22,072 nt of DNA from Microcaldota archaeon (GCA_027365815.1 DAHXLV010000007.1:1-22072), one strand, 5' to 3'. Shown: positions 13,294 through 21,387, numbered from the stretch's first letter. The notes: generated from the sequence alone by a model not told the origin. Program-made: numbers and translations.

Positions 13294-14853
13294 TTACCCG
13301 TACTTGTAGAGGAGCACCGTCGCGAAAAGGTATAGCACCCCGTAGGTGCTCAGCCATATCCATCCGGCCACATTGCTTGTTATCAGCGATATGAATCCGA
13401 GGGAGAGCAGCGACCCAGCAAGCGCCATCTCCATCTTTGTGTTCGCCATCGCGTATATGAGGCTGTGCTTAGACCCCGGAGAGACGCGAACAGGGCGCCA
13501 TATCGGGTCCTTCCCGAGTATCGCCGCCCACGCCGCCTTTGCCCTTGATACTGCCAGGGCGAAGTTGAGCACGAATATCATAAAGCCCTTCCTAACAGAT
13601 CCGAAATACACCTTAGTAAGTATGACTGGCGCAATTATCGAAAGCACGAAGGCTGCGCCTCCGAATATCTCGATGTACCTGCTTATGTATGTGGCGTTGA
13701 ACACCTGCTTTATCGTCATGTGCGCGAAAGGTATCGTCGAGAACGAGACGAATACCGAAAGCACAGTGAACATTATCAGCACTATCGAAAGGTAATTCAG
13801 TCCAAAGCCGTGGCCGTAGTAGTCTATCGCAGACCATGGCGACATCTTCCTTGATTCGGCCGACCTGCGCATGAAGTACTTTATGAACTGCGTGTCGCCG
13901 TAATTGTACCTCCACTGCTGCTTCACCAGGGAGCTGTAGTTGTTCATCGGCTTCCCTAGCGCATATACCTTGGGTACGTAAAGGCTCTTGAAGTTGTGAA
14001 GGTCGGACTCAAGGCTGAAGAAGGTATCCTCGATGACATACTCGGGGAAGCCGCCTATCTCCTCGAGCGATGACCTGCGTATCACTCCGCACGATCCAGC
14101 GAATATCGCAGTGTTGTTCAGGGCCCTGTGTGGCTGTATGAACTTGAAGAAGAACGCGTCGAAGAGGTCCACCGCGTCAGAAAAGAAGGAGCCCCTGGAG
14201 GCTCTTTTCTCAGTCTGTATGTAAGCCAGCTTCTTATCGTCGAAGTACGGCAGCAGGTCCTTCAGGAACCTGTCGTTCACCAGGTACTCATCCGCGTCTA
14301 TCACCGCGATGAATTCCTCCTTGCATGATTTCATCATGTTGTTCAGCGCGCCCGCCTTGTACCCGTCTCGCCTGTCCCTGTGCAGGAACTCTATGCCGTT
14401 CTTCGAGCAGAAACCGCTGAGCTCCTTTACGGTCTCCTTGTTGCTGGAGTCATCCAGCAGGTAGAAACGCAGCCTGTCTTTCCTGTAGTCGAGCTGCTTC
14501 AGCCTCAGCATGTTCTTCTCGACAAGCTTGGCATCCTCGTTGAAGACCGCCATTGCGACCGCGACGCTCGGCATCCTCTTAAGCGGCTTCAGGTGCGCGG
14601 TTATCCTTTCGATGTACCTGTCGTAGTAATAGGACCTGAAGTACGATATCGAGGCGTAGGTGTTGAAGAAGCCTGCGAAAAGGGACAGCGCCAGGAAGGC
14701 GCACGCCAGCGCAAAAGTGTAGGTGGAATTGGCCTCTATGAACATGTAGCCGGAGAAGATGATGCCTGCTATCGATAGGATTATGAATATCGATACTGTG
14801 AGGAACCTCACTACGAGGCCCCTCGTTATGGGCGTTTCCTGCATAAGAATCAT
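13294..14853 (-). CDS. Membrane GT2 glycosyltransferase (cellulose/hyaluronan synthase-like)
   Basis: A 519-aa processive-type GT2 enzyme. Two N-terminal membrane helices (about 16-38 and 46-68) precede a cytoplasmic GT-A domain with DDSS (134-137), DADEYL (186-191, metal-binding DxD), ED (275-276, probable catalytic base) and a Q-x-x-R-Y form of the usual QxxRW motif (312-316). About four or five C-terminal helices follow (roughly 350-515). This is the architecture of enzymes that polymerise and extrude polysaccharide or make surface glycans. ATG 14853 is preceded by a TATA-like TTTATATC near 14890-14897; ATG 14844 is an alternative. It is co-transcribed with DUF424. The product glycan is unknown. 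Confidence 0.92.
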   Translation of the reverse strand: MILMQETPITRGLVVRFLTVSIFIILSIAGIIFSGYMFIEANSTYTFALACAFLALSLFAGFFNTYASISYFRSYYYDRYIERITAHLKPLKRMPSVAVAMAVFNEDAKLVEKNMLRLKQLDYRKDRLRFYLLDDSSNKETVKELSGFCSKNGIEFLHRDRRDGYKAGALNNMMKSCKEEFIAVIDADEYLVNDRFLKDLLPYFDDKKLAYIQTEKRASRGSFFSDAVDLFDAFFFKFIQPHRALNNTAIFAGSCGVIRRSSLEEIGGFPEYVIEDTFFSLESDLHNFKSLYVPKVYALGKPMNNYSSLVKQQWRYNYGDTQFIKYFMRRSAESRKMSPWSAIDYYGHGFGLNYLSIVLIMFTVLSVFVSFSTIPFAHMTIKQVFNATYISRYIEIFGGAAFVLSIIAPVILTKVYFGSVRKGFMIFVLNFALAVSRAKAAWAAILGKDPIWRPVRVSPGSKHSLIYAMANTKMEMALAGSLLSLGFISLITSNVAGWIWLSTYGVLYLFATVLLYKYG

Positions 14854-14910
14854 CGATTTCCGATGCTAACCGAAGTGTGCTTCTTTTAGGAAGATATAAA
14901 GCAGTAATTC

Positions 14911-14919
14911 TTAAATAGC
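14911..14919 (+). promoter_or_regulatory. TATA box of tRNA-Ser
   Basis: TTAAATAGC is centred about 28 nt before the first base of the tRNA. It sits back to back with the minus-strand TATA of the GT2 gene. Confidence 0.6.
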
Positions 14920-14942
14920 TAATACCCTACTTTAGGTAATGT

Positions 14943-15069
14943 GCCGGGGTGGCAGAATCTGGTATCGCGCTGGTCTCGAGCTTTTAGGGCGTCGAGAGCT
15001 GATTTGTGATGCGAAAACGAGCGAACCAGTGCCCTTCGGGGCTTTAGGGTTCAAATCCCTACCCCGGCG
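14943..15069 (+). tRNA. tRNA-Ser (anticodon CGA) with 43-nt intron
   Basis: Acceptor GCCGGGG pairs with CCCCGGC and the discriminator is G73, as in serine tRNAs. The long variable arm GCCC-TTCG-GGGC makes it class II. The T-arm is TAGGG/CCCTA. The anticodon stem CTGGT/ACCAG is split by an intron at 14981-15023, the standard position after base 37; the spliced loop reads CTCGAGA, anticodon CGA. The junction forms a textbook bulge-helix-bulge: helix CTCG/CGAG, bulges AGC and CGA each cut after the second base, and an inner TTTT/AAAA helix. The D-stem has an A12-C23 mismatch and a G13-T22 wobble. CCA is not encoded. Leucine is excluded by the anticodon and by G73. Confidence 0.95.
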
Positions 15070-15126
15070 AATTTCGCTAGTAATAAATAGATGTCGGTAG
15101 TATGGAAATTAGCGTGATTACGGGAA

Positions 15127-15735
15127 ATGGCGACCCCATATGCGCAGCGCGGCCAGGCAAGCGGCATAGGCCTAGCGCCTTCCATCGGAGACTCCCTGTT
15201 CCCTTATGAGTTTTCGGAGGCGACCCGCGGCATCATAAGCCTTCTCAGGACAGGCGCCCCCTCAAAGGACCTGATCCTGAAAACCATTGACGAGTTCGAC
15301 ATCAAGATAGATTCGCTCAGGCACGCGGTGGAGATGATGGAGCGCGATCATGCGAACAGGCAGGAGGCGCAATGGCTCTACAACGCAGCGTCGGCAGCCG
15401 CCGACTTCCTCAAGGAATGCGAAAGCATAGGCCTGCCCATACCTAAAGAGAAGATACCAGAGTATTGCTCCTCTGCGATGCTGGGCTTCCGGGAGTCATA
15501 TGCGATCGTTGCGTGCCTGCAAGGCATGCACGAGGGCGCGCAGGCTGCCATCCAGCAGATAAACGAAGCGTACGCTTTCATGAAGCGGCATGGCGAGGCG
15601 GAGGATATGCAGGAGTTTTATTACCTGGCAGACGTCGCAATGAGGCTCAGCATTGAAAGGGTCGGCGCGAACCGTGATGAACCGCACCGTGCCGCCTTGC
15701 TAAGGCGGGAGCCGGAGCCTTCAACTATGGCGTGA
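15127..15735 (+). CDS. Hypothetical helical protein, 202 aa
   Basis: Family not recognised. The 202-aa protein has a flexible N-terminus, then mostly helix: a segment SLLRTGAPSKDLILKTID, a likely coiled helix KIDSLRHAVEMMERDHANRQ (about 57-76), and a helix-rich second half resembling a TPR/four-helix bundle (AMLGFRESYAIVACLQGMHE, AAIQQINEAYAFM). No membrane segment or metal motif is visible. ATG 15127 is preceded by GTGAT at 15114-15118 and a TATA at 15081-15090 (TAATAAATAG), so it is a single-gene transcript following tRNA-Ser. Confidence 0.75.
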   Translation: MATPYAQRGQASGIGLAPSIGDSLFPYEFSEATRGIISLLRTGAPSKDLILKTIDEFDIKIDSLRHAVEMMERDHANRQEAQWLYNAASAAADFLKECESIGLPIPKEKIPEYCSSAMLGFRESYAIVACLQGMHEGAQAAIQQINEAYAFMKRHGEAEDMQEFYYLADVAMRLSIERVGANRDEPHRAALLRREPEPSTMA

Positions 15736-15739
15736 CTAG

Positions 15740-15750
15740 TTTTATAAATG
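15740..15750 (+). promoter_or_regulatory. TATA box of first PH/zinc-ribbon paralogue
   Basis: TTTTATAAATG predicts transcription start near 15771, about 5 nt before the ATG at 15776. AGGTGG also lies directly upstream of the start. Confidence 0.6.
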
Positions 15751-15775
15751 CTCTCTGAGATTCCAGCTAGGTGGA

Positions 15776-16288
15776 ATGGCGATAGACCAGGACGAGGTCA
15801 AAGGCGTAAAAGACATCCTCTGGCCTGACGAGAAGGTCATGCTGACGGTCAAGCAGAGGAGGGTAGGCCCAGGCGGATCGGTCACCGTGCCTACCTCTGT
15901 TGTTGCTACAGACAAGCGAATCATAATAGTGAACAAGGCCAACCTGGGCATACGCAAGGACTACGAGAGCATACCTTACAAGCAGATAACTAGCGTGAGG
16001 CTTGAGAAAGGGCTGATATCGTCTACGGTTTTCGTCAGGGTGCAGGGCTACGATAAAGACAAAGGCCTGCTCAAGAACGGAAAGGAGGAGGGGGAGATAG
16101 ACGGGTTGCATGGCGGCGACGCCAAGGCGCTTGCCGACTACCTCAATTCACTGTTGGACACAGGGGCTCCTGAAGCAGCGCCCCAGGGCGCGCAGGGAGG
16201 CACCGGCTTTGTATTCTGCAGCAAATGCGGCGCAAGGAACGCTGCTGGCTCTGCGTTCTGCAGCAAATGCGGGGCAAAACTTTCCTGA
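15776..16288 (+). CDS. PH-like domain protein with C-terminal zinc ribbon, paralogue 1
   Basis: A 170-aa protein. Residues 15-125 form a bacterial-PH-like (bPH2/YdbT-type) domain: ILWPDEKVMLTVKQRRVGPG, then VVATDKRIIIVNK, IPYKQITSVRLEKGLISSTV and a C-terminal helix (DAKALADYLNSLLD). A Pro/Gln/Gly linker leads to a zinc ribbon with C148-x2-C151-x10-C162-x2-C165 (FCSKCG repeated). There is no membrane helix, although many bPH2 proteins have them, so it is probably cytoplasmic. The function is unknown; the PH-like part may bind protein or lipid. A second copy follows 51 nt downstream with its own promoter. Confidence 0.82.
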   Translation: MAIDQDEVKGVKDILWPDEKVMLTVKQRRVGPGGSVTVPTSVVATDKRIIIVNKANLGIRKDYESIPYKQITSVRLEKGLISSTVFVRVQGYDKDKGLLKNGKEEGEIDGLHGGDAKALADYLNSLLDTGAPEAAPQGAQGGTGFVFCSKCGARNAAGSAFCSKCGAKLS

Positions 16289-16302
16289 CCCGCTGATAGC
16301 TC

Positions 16303-16313
16303 TATTTATAAAT
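16303..16313 (+). promoter_or_regulatory. TATA box of second PH/zinc-ribbon paralogue
   Basis: TATTTATAAAT predicts transcription start near 16334, about 6 nt before the ATG at 16340. The duplicated gene therefore is not simply read through from the first copy. Confidence 0.6.
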
Positions 16314-16339
16314 CCTGATTACGAAAAGCGTGTGTTGGC

Positions 16340-16870
16340 ATGGCAGTAGACCGGGCAGAGGTCTCCGCATTAAAGGGCATCCTCTGGCCTGACGAGAAAG
16401 TCCTAATAACAGTACGGCAGAGGAGGGTAGGCCCAGGCGGATCAATCACAACGCCAACCTCCGTCATAGCGACGGACAAGCGCATACTGATAGTCAACAA
16501 GGCAACTCTTGGAATGCGCAAGGACTACGAGAGCATACCTTACGGAGAAGTGACCAGCGTCAGGCTGGAGCACGGCATGATCTCTTCATCGGTTTTCATA
16601 AGGGTGCAGGGCTACAGCCGCGAGGCGGGCCTGCTCAAGAACGGAAAGGAGGAGGGAGAGATAGACGGCCTGCGCAACTCCGACGCAGCCGAGCTGGCCG
16701 ATCACATCAACCAGATACTAGACAACATCGCATTCGCAGGGGTCCAGCACCCCCAGGCCACTCCAAACCTCTTCTGCACAAAGTGCGGTGCAAAGAACCT
16801 GCCAGATTCTGCGTATTGCGGAAAATGCGGCGCAAGAATCGCGCCTATTGGCCGTGCCGGCTACAGGTGA
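16340..16870 (+). CDS. PH-like domain protein with C-terminal zinc ribbon, paralogue 2
   Basis: A 176-aa tandem duplicate of the gene at 15776. By eye the two agree at roughly three quarters of positions over the first 110 residues (for example LWPDEKV, QRRVGPGGS, RKDYESIPY, GLLKNGKEEGEIDGL identical). They diverge in the linker. Zinc ligands are conserved: C146, C149, C160, C163 (FCTKCG, YCGKCG). The tail is longer and ends IAPIGRAGYR. The strict conservation of the PH-like core against a drifting linker suggests purifying selection on the domain and perhaps different partners. The stop lies 5 nt from the convergent truD stop. Confidence 0.82.
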   Translation: MAVDRAEVSALKGILWPDEKVLITVRQRRVGPGGSITTPTSVIATDKRILIVNKATLGMRKDYESIPYGEVTSVRLEHGMISSSVFIRVQGYSREAGLLKNGKEEGEIDGLRNSDAAELADHINQILDNIAFAGVQHPQATPNLFCTKCGAKNLPDSAYCGKCGARIAPIGRAGYR

Positions 16871-16875
16871 GGCCG

Positions 16876-18108
16876 CTACCTTTTTATGAACTCGTTCAGC
16901 AGCGCGGTCGCGTATGAGCCCGAAGGCAGCGAGAAAAAGAGGCTGGCGCTCGAGCCAGATATCTTGCAAGAGAAGCCGGTGAACGGAGCGAATAGCACGC
17001 GGTAGTTGCCCTTGCAGCTCAGTTCCGGCATGCTAGCTATCTTGAACATATCCTTGCTCAGCCCCATCTCCTCCAGTATCAGCCTCTCGTGCTCGTTCAG
17101 CTCCTCGGTGTCGTATCCTATTATGTTGCCTACGAGGAACGCATTTTCGCCGGGCTTCCTGCCCCTGGAGCTGCCCACCGTGGCCATGTCGGGGAAACCG
17201 TGCTGGTCAGGGCTGCAGAAAAGGTCGCCGCGCTCAGGCTTTATCTCGAAGTCGTTTATCCTCGCCTCCACCTCCCTGTTGAATATGAGGCCCTCAACAG
17301 AGTGCACGAACATCAGCGAGAGCTGCCTGGGCAGCTGCCGTATCGCGTTTGCATAATCTGTAGGGTATCTTGCGAGGTAACCGAGCAGCATACGCTCGTA
17401 CTTGAGGTACTGCGGGAAGTAATCCAGCGCCTTCTGGAAATCCATCTCCTTGGCAAGCCTGTCGCGGGCTTCTATCGAATCCAGGTTCCTCTCGTTGGTG
17501 GTGTCGGTAAGCAGGATCGTTGCCGCCTTCTCGAATTCACCCCTCATTATGGCCAGGCCGACGTCTGCGTTGTTTGACCTGTATCCAAAGCGCTGCTCCC
17601 CGAAGTAGTTCGGAAACCTGCCGTTAAGGCCTTTGGCTATCTCCGCGATCTTCTGGTCAGTAGCGTCAGAGTCCCTCACCGTTACGGTGAACCTGTTGCC
17701 GAGAAGGTCGCCCATCTCCACGCCTACATCGCTCTGCCACGCGCCGTTTATGGTAATGTCCTTCACATGCATCGTCGCTACCCTTGAAGCCTGCGCACCG
17801 AATATGCTGCACAGCTGCGTCGACACCGACGCCCTGTCCTTCGTGCCTGCGGACGAAGTTGACTTTATCCCTCGCCCAACCTTCTTTGCAATCACCTTCA
17901 TTGCCTGCATGGTGTTCCAATCGCGCTTCTGCATCACGAACACAGCGAACTTGCCAGAGGCGGATTCCTCCATCGACAGGTCGGCGCTTTCCACCTTGGT
18001 GTCCCTTCCAAGCACAAAGCCGTTCCTGGCTATCTCCTCCACCACGAAATCATCAGGCGACTGCTTTATGGTGCCCCTGATGGCCTCCTGGGCCGATATC
18101 CTTATCAT
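16876..18108 (-). CDS. truD: tRNA pseudouridine synthase TruD
   Basis: Isomerises uridine 13 of tRNAs (Pus7 family in archaea and eukaryotes). The 410 aa contain the catalytic aspartate D91 in SAGTKDRAS (86-94), the family motif PNYFGEQRFGYRSNN (166-180) and the C-terminal LPSGSYATALLNEFIK. The inserted TRUD domain occupies the middle. The N-terminal DDFVVEEI matches the family start. The length fits the archaeal form. ATG 18108 overlaps the stop of the upstream HPP-family gene (ATGA), so translation is coupled. Its 3' end converges with the PH/zinc-ribbon genes. Confidence 0.95.
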   Translation of the reverse strand: MIRISAQEAIRGTIKQSPDDFVVEEIARNGFVLGRDTKVESADLSMEESASGKFAVFVMQKRDWNTMQAMKVIAKKVGRGIKSTSSAGTKDRASVSTQLCSIFGAQASRVATMHVKDITINGAWQSDVGVEMGDLLGNRFTVTVRDSDATDQKIAEIAKGLNGRFPNYFGEQRFGYRSNNADVGLAIMRGEFEKAATILLTDTTNERNLDSIEARDRLAKEMDFQKALDYFPQYLKYERMLLGYLARYPTDYANAIRQLPRQLSLMFVHSVEGLIFNREVEARINDFEIKPERGDLFCSPDQHGFPDMATVGSSRGRKPGENAFLVGNIIGYDTEELNEHERLILEEMGLSKDMFKIASMPELSCKGNYRVLFAPFTGFSCKISGSSASLFFSLPSGSYATALLNEFIKR

Positions 18109-18662
18109 CGCCTCGCCCCCTCCCTCCTCTCTACGGCCTTCTCGACCTTGGTGAAGTCCTCCTCCACTACATACACCGCCTTCTCCAGGATATACCTTAT
18201 GAAGAGCATTATAAGCACGCCAGCCACGACTACTATAATGCCTGTCCAGCCTACGTGGTAGAGCAGGAACGCGAAGGCTATCCCAGCTCCGGGAGGATGC
18301 TCCGCATCGAAGAGGACGAGCAGAAGAACGAGCACGAATATCACTATGACGATCGATATGTAGAGGCCCACTATGTTTGTGAGGAGGAAGCCGGCATAGC
18401 CAAGGATAGCCCCTATTATGTAACTCTTAACGAACCTGATTGGTTTCGCTGCCTTTATGTGGGGCATCATGAAGAGTATGAATGCGCTCGCCGCGAAGGA
18501 GGCGAATATGACGGCGGAGGAGCCGAGCCCGGTTTCCAGCCCTATGTTGAACACATGCAGGAGGAAGATCAGCACTGCGAGGCTTAGCGCTGTAAGGAGG
18601 CCTGGTATGACCTTGCGCTGTATGGCCCTGTGGGAGTTGAAGCCTTGTTTCCTGCCGGTCAT
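18105..18662 (-). CDS. HPP-family membrane protein
   Basis: A 185-aa integral membrane protein with about four to five helices (near residues 19-40, 46-66, 78-98, 100-118, 138-160) and charged ends. The family motif EHPPGAGIAF lies at about 121-130. Some HPP proteins in plants and bacteria have been linked to nitrite transport; an archaeal role is not established. The C-terminus (EKAVYVVEEDFTKVEKAVERR) is a cytoplasmic helix. A TATA at 18690-18698 predicts a leader of about 6 nt before ATG 18662. It overlaps truD, but no functional link is obvious. Confidence 0.85.
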   Translation of the reverse strand: MTGRKQGFNSHRAIQRKVIPGLLTALSLAVLIFLLHVFNIGLETGLGSSAVIFASFAASAFILFMMPHIKAAKPIRFVKSYIIGAILGYAGFLLTNIVGLYISIVIVIFVLVLLLVLFDAEHPPGAGIAFAFLLYHVGWTGIIVVVAGVLIMLFIRYILEKAVYVVEEDFTKVEKAVERREGARR

Positions 18663-18689
18663 GTAGTCAATAAGCTAGACAAGGGAGAT

Positions 18690-18698
18690 TATTTAAAA
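18690..18698 (-). promoter_or_regulatory. TATA box of HPP-truD operon
   Basis: On the minus strand TTTTAAATA, centred about 32 nt before ATG 18662. It lies in the 49-nt gap after the 864-aa gene, so the HPP-truD pair has its own promoter. Confidence 0.55.
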
Positions 18699-18711
18699 CG
18701 GTAGTCGCCTC

Positions 18712-21306
18712 TCAACCCTCGCTTGGGCGGTTCCTGACCAGGCCCATCGCCGAGCTGTCCCGCCTGCTCTGCCCGAGCAGCTCCGCTGCGGTGTGCATGT
18801 ATCCCTCAAGGGCATTGGGCGTGCTGTGGATGGACCTGGCAATCAGGTTCATGGAGTCGACGCCGGCGTTTCCGGTCTCAGCCTGGGCTATGCAGACGGC
18901 GGCTGCTGCCCTAAGGAGCGGCTGCCTCGACGGCCTGGTCTCGGCCTTGTCGAGCCTCCTTAAGGTCTCGATGGCCTTAGGCGCTATATCGCTGCTAAGC
19001 TCCGTCCTCCTCAATATCTCCTCCACCATCGAATGCGAGGAGTGGGCCTTCGCAGTGATGCCGCCCCATGCCGCCAGTTTGTCTATGTGCGAGCGCAGGT
19101 TCCTCAGGTTGCTGCCCATCACGTCAGCTATGTCAACGTCAAAGATCGGTATGTCGGCCTTGGCGCACGCCAGTGCCACAAGCACCTGGGCGGTAGTCGT
19201 GTGCGGGACCCGCCCTCCGCTGTGTTTCTTCAGGTTCTTCTCATACAGCTCTATCGCCGAGTCGACTATCCTCTCGTCAAAGGCGTACCTCTCCTTGAGC
19301 CTTGCCGAGATGTCGGTGAACGCGTCAGCAAGCGTTGTCGGTATCGTCGTGTTCGGCATCGCCCTAGCGACCTGCGCGTCCTCGGAAGCGCCGCCCAGCA
19401 CTATGTTGATCACAGACCTCCGTTGGTATGGCGGTATGTCGGTCATGTTCACAAGCTTCCTCATCGCCTCGTGCAGGTCCACGTCGCGCAGCTGTAGGTA
19501 CCCTATCACGTCGCCTTTCGTTATCCTGGTTGCGCTGGCGATTCCCTGGGGCATGCCGGAGCTGCGCTCGCTTATCGCGGTCATCGTCGCTGCGAGGTAG
19601 AACGCAGCCGCAGAGAAAGCCTTCTCGTTATCCGAGGCAGCCTCGCCCTCCCTGAAAGCGTGCAGGAACATCGCCCTCGCCCTGTACTTCACCATGCCGC
19701 TGGTCCTGAAGCGGTCTGATAAGCCAACTATGAAGGCATCCGCCTGGTCCGGCATTATGTCAAGGCCAAGGGTTCCAGAGAGGCTTGACATCGCCTTGTA
19801 TACGTCTGCGCGCGGCACCATTGCCGCTGATGCGACGTCGCCAACCTGGATGTTGACACCGGTCCTTCTGGCGGTGTAGTAGAGGCTGGCGGCTGCCACC
19901 CTCTGCAGCAGCGAGGCGTCCCCGGAGGTGCGCTCGATAAGCCTCCCCTTTGAGTAGTACTTGTATATCATGTCTGACGCGATGGTCGCGAACCCCTCGT
20001 TGAGATGGTGGGTGCCGGAGAACTTTGGGATCAGCTTCTCTAGCTCGGCCAGGCTGCCCCTTATGAGGTTCTCCCTGACCTTTACGTCCTCATTCAACTC
20101 CACCTGTATCCTGTGCGGCAGGTTGGAGTTGCTTGGTTTTCCTCCATCGGAGGCGTCCCTCAAGGGTCCCGGGCGCAGCCCTGATGCCACCACTCCGACG
20201 CCATACGCCTTTACCGTCGTCGCCCTCTCCCTCAGCTGCTCCTCCAGGTCTCTGTGTATCTCGGTTACGGCTGCGCGCACGCTCCTCTCTGCGTCCCTCC
20301 TGAGCCTTGGCACCGCTGACTTCAGCGCGGCGGACACGGCTGCAGAGACTATGCCTGGCAACTGTACGCTTATCTTGTCTTTCAATCCTGCGGCAAGGCC
20401 GTCGATGGTCGTGGCCATGCCCTCCATGACCTCCTTCTGTATCTTTAACCTTGAAGGTAGCTGAGGCACGTGCAGCTTGGATTCCGCCTGCCTTGGCTGC
20501 TTAATCCTCTCTACGCCGAACGCCTCGCTAACCGCCGCAGGGAAGTCCAGCTTCTGCACCAGCTCCTTTGTTGTGGACTCAAGGTCTGCAGGGCCTACTC
20601 CGAGTTTTGCGGCAGCTGAGCCCCACGTGCCGAAACTCTTGCCAGCTTTCCTGGCCGTTATGCACGCCGCGGCAGCGCACACCAGGGAAGGCCGCTTGTC
20701 CCCGACCAGGCTCCCTTCTACTGCGCGCTGCGCTATATGCGTTACTGATATTATCGACTGACCCGGAAAGCCAAGCTCACCCTTAAGGAATGATGTGCTG
20801 CCCTCTATCGCCTCGCTCCACACAGGGTCGTACAGTATCTTCCTTAGCTTCTGCCACCCTTCAGATTTCTTCTGGTCCACCACTGCGTGTGTCCGCTCCT
20901 TCGGCTGCCTGACCTTGAGCTCTGCGGCCGGCTCCTCCATCCCGAATTCCTTCTTGATGCTTCTCGGCAGCTTCATCCTCCCTATGATATCGGTCGCCTC
21001 CTGCCTCAACGGCCCGCTATCGATGTTCATCGCCGCCCCTATGGCCTCCAGATCTACCTTCACGCCCTTCTTTGCAAACACAAGCGCGGTAGCGACCGCG
21101 CACATCGTACGGCTGTCAACCTGGAGGTCGCCCCTGGCCTGGTCGGCCTGCCTGAGCATAGATGCAAGGCTGAGCACGGCCCTGCGGTCCCCTACTCCTT
21201 TCTCCCCGCAAAGGAAACTGTCGGCCTTCGAGAACGGGGCCTTCCAGTCCGGGTCTGTCCTAAAACGGTCGACCTCCCTCCAAACGGCTCCTACTCCTCC
21301 TGGCAA
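18712..21306 (-). CDS. Giant TFB-like protein with six putative cyclin-fold repeats
   Basis: An 864-aa protein, the longest gene here. Repeated helical blocks each carry an A-rich core like the TFIIB cyclin repeat: R1 (core 65-115, CAVATALVFAKKGVK), R2 (205-258, CAAAACITARKAGKS), R3 (410-520, RVAAASLYYTARRTGVN), R4 (525-620, FSAAAFYLAAT), R5 (660-750, AQVLVALACAKADIP) and R6 (757-845, RAAAAVCIAQAETGN). R3-R4 matches the TFIIB core best, including GRLIE, the AAASLYYTAR helix and the inter-repeat AFIVGLSDRF. R1 and R2 resemble each other, both ending in FG[MV]E. Residues 266-400 form a linker with an amphipathic helix. Typical archaeal TFB is about 300 aa with a zinc ribbon; none is seen. The start is TTG 21306, set by GGAGGTGA at 21313-21320. 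A transcription-related role is inference. Confidence 0.72.
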   Translation of the reverse strand: MPGGVGAVWREVDRFRTDPDWKAPFSKADSFLCGEKGVGDRRAVLSLASMLRQADQARGDLQVDSRTMCAVATALVFAKKGVKVDLEAIGAAMNIDSGPLRQEATDIIGRMKLPRSIKKEFGMEEPAAELKVRQPKERTHAVVDQKKSEGWQKLRKILYDPVWSEAIEGSTSFLKGELGFPGQSIISVTHIAQRAVEGSLVGDKRPSLVCAAAACITARKAGKSFGTWGSAAAKLGVGPADLESTTKELVQKLDFPAAVSEAFGVERIKQPRQAESKLHVPQLPSRLKIQKEVMEGMATTIDGLAAGLKDKISVQLPGIVSAAVSAALKSAVPRLRRDAERSVRAAVTEIHRDLEEQLRERATTVKAYGVGVVASGLRPGPLRDASDGGKPSNSNLPHRIQVELNEDVKVRENLIRGSLAELEKLIPKFSGTHHLNEGFATIASDMIYKYYSKGRLIERTSGDASLLQRVAAASLYYTARRTGVNIQVGDVASAAMVPRADVYKAMSSLSGTLGLDIMPDQADAFIVGLSDRFRTSGMVKYRARAMFLHAFREGEAASDNEKAFSAAAFYLAATMTAISERSSGMPQGIASATRITKGDVIGYLQLRDVDLHEAMRKLVNMTDIPPYQRRSVINIVLGGASEDAQVARAMPNTTIPTTLADAFTDISARLKERYAFDERIVDSAIELYEKNLKKHSGGRVPHTTTAQVLVALACAKADIPIFDVDIADVMGSNLRNLRSHIDKLAAWGGITAKAHSSHSMVEEILRRTELSSDIAPKAIETLRRLDKAETRPSRQPLLRAAAAVCIAQAETGNAGVDSMNLIARSIHSTPNALEGYMHTAAELLGQSRRDSSAMGLVRNRPSEG

Positions 21307-21312
21307 AACATC

Positions 21313-21320
21313 TCACCTCC
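21313..21320 (-). promoter_or_regulatory. Strong ribosome binding site deciding a TTG start
   Basis: GGAGGTGA on the minus strand lies 6 nt before TTG 21306. An out-of-frame ATG at 21311 lies between them but reaches a stop after six codons, so the TTG is the start of the 864-aa protein. Confidence 0.75.
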
Positions 21321-21345
21321 ACAGCCGCAACCAGTCAGCCCGTCC

Positions 21346-21357
21346 AAATATATATAG
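21346..21357. promoter_or_regulatory. Shared divergent TATA between 864-aa gene and SGNH remnant
   Basis: AAATATATATAG is TATA-like in both directions. It is about 45 nt upstream of the TTG at 21306 (minus) and about 36 nt upstream of the GTG at 21388 (plus). Confidence 0.5.
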
Positions 21358-21387
21358 TTTTCTGGAGTAGTTCTGAACGATGGTTCA

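Noticed and set aside
21294..21311. ATG at 21311 (minus) directly after a perfect ribosome binding site
   Set aside because: It reaches a stop after six codons; TTG 21306 at normal spacing opens the 864-aa frame. A leader peptide is conceivable but unsupported.
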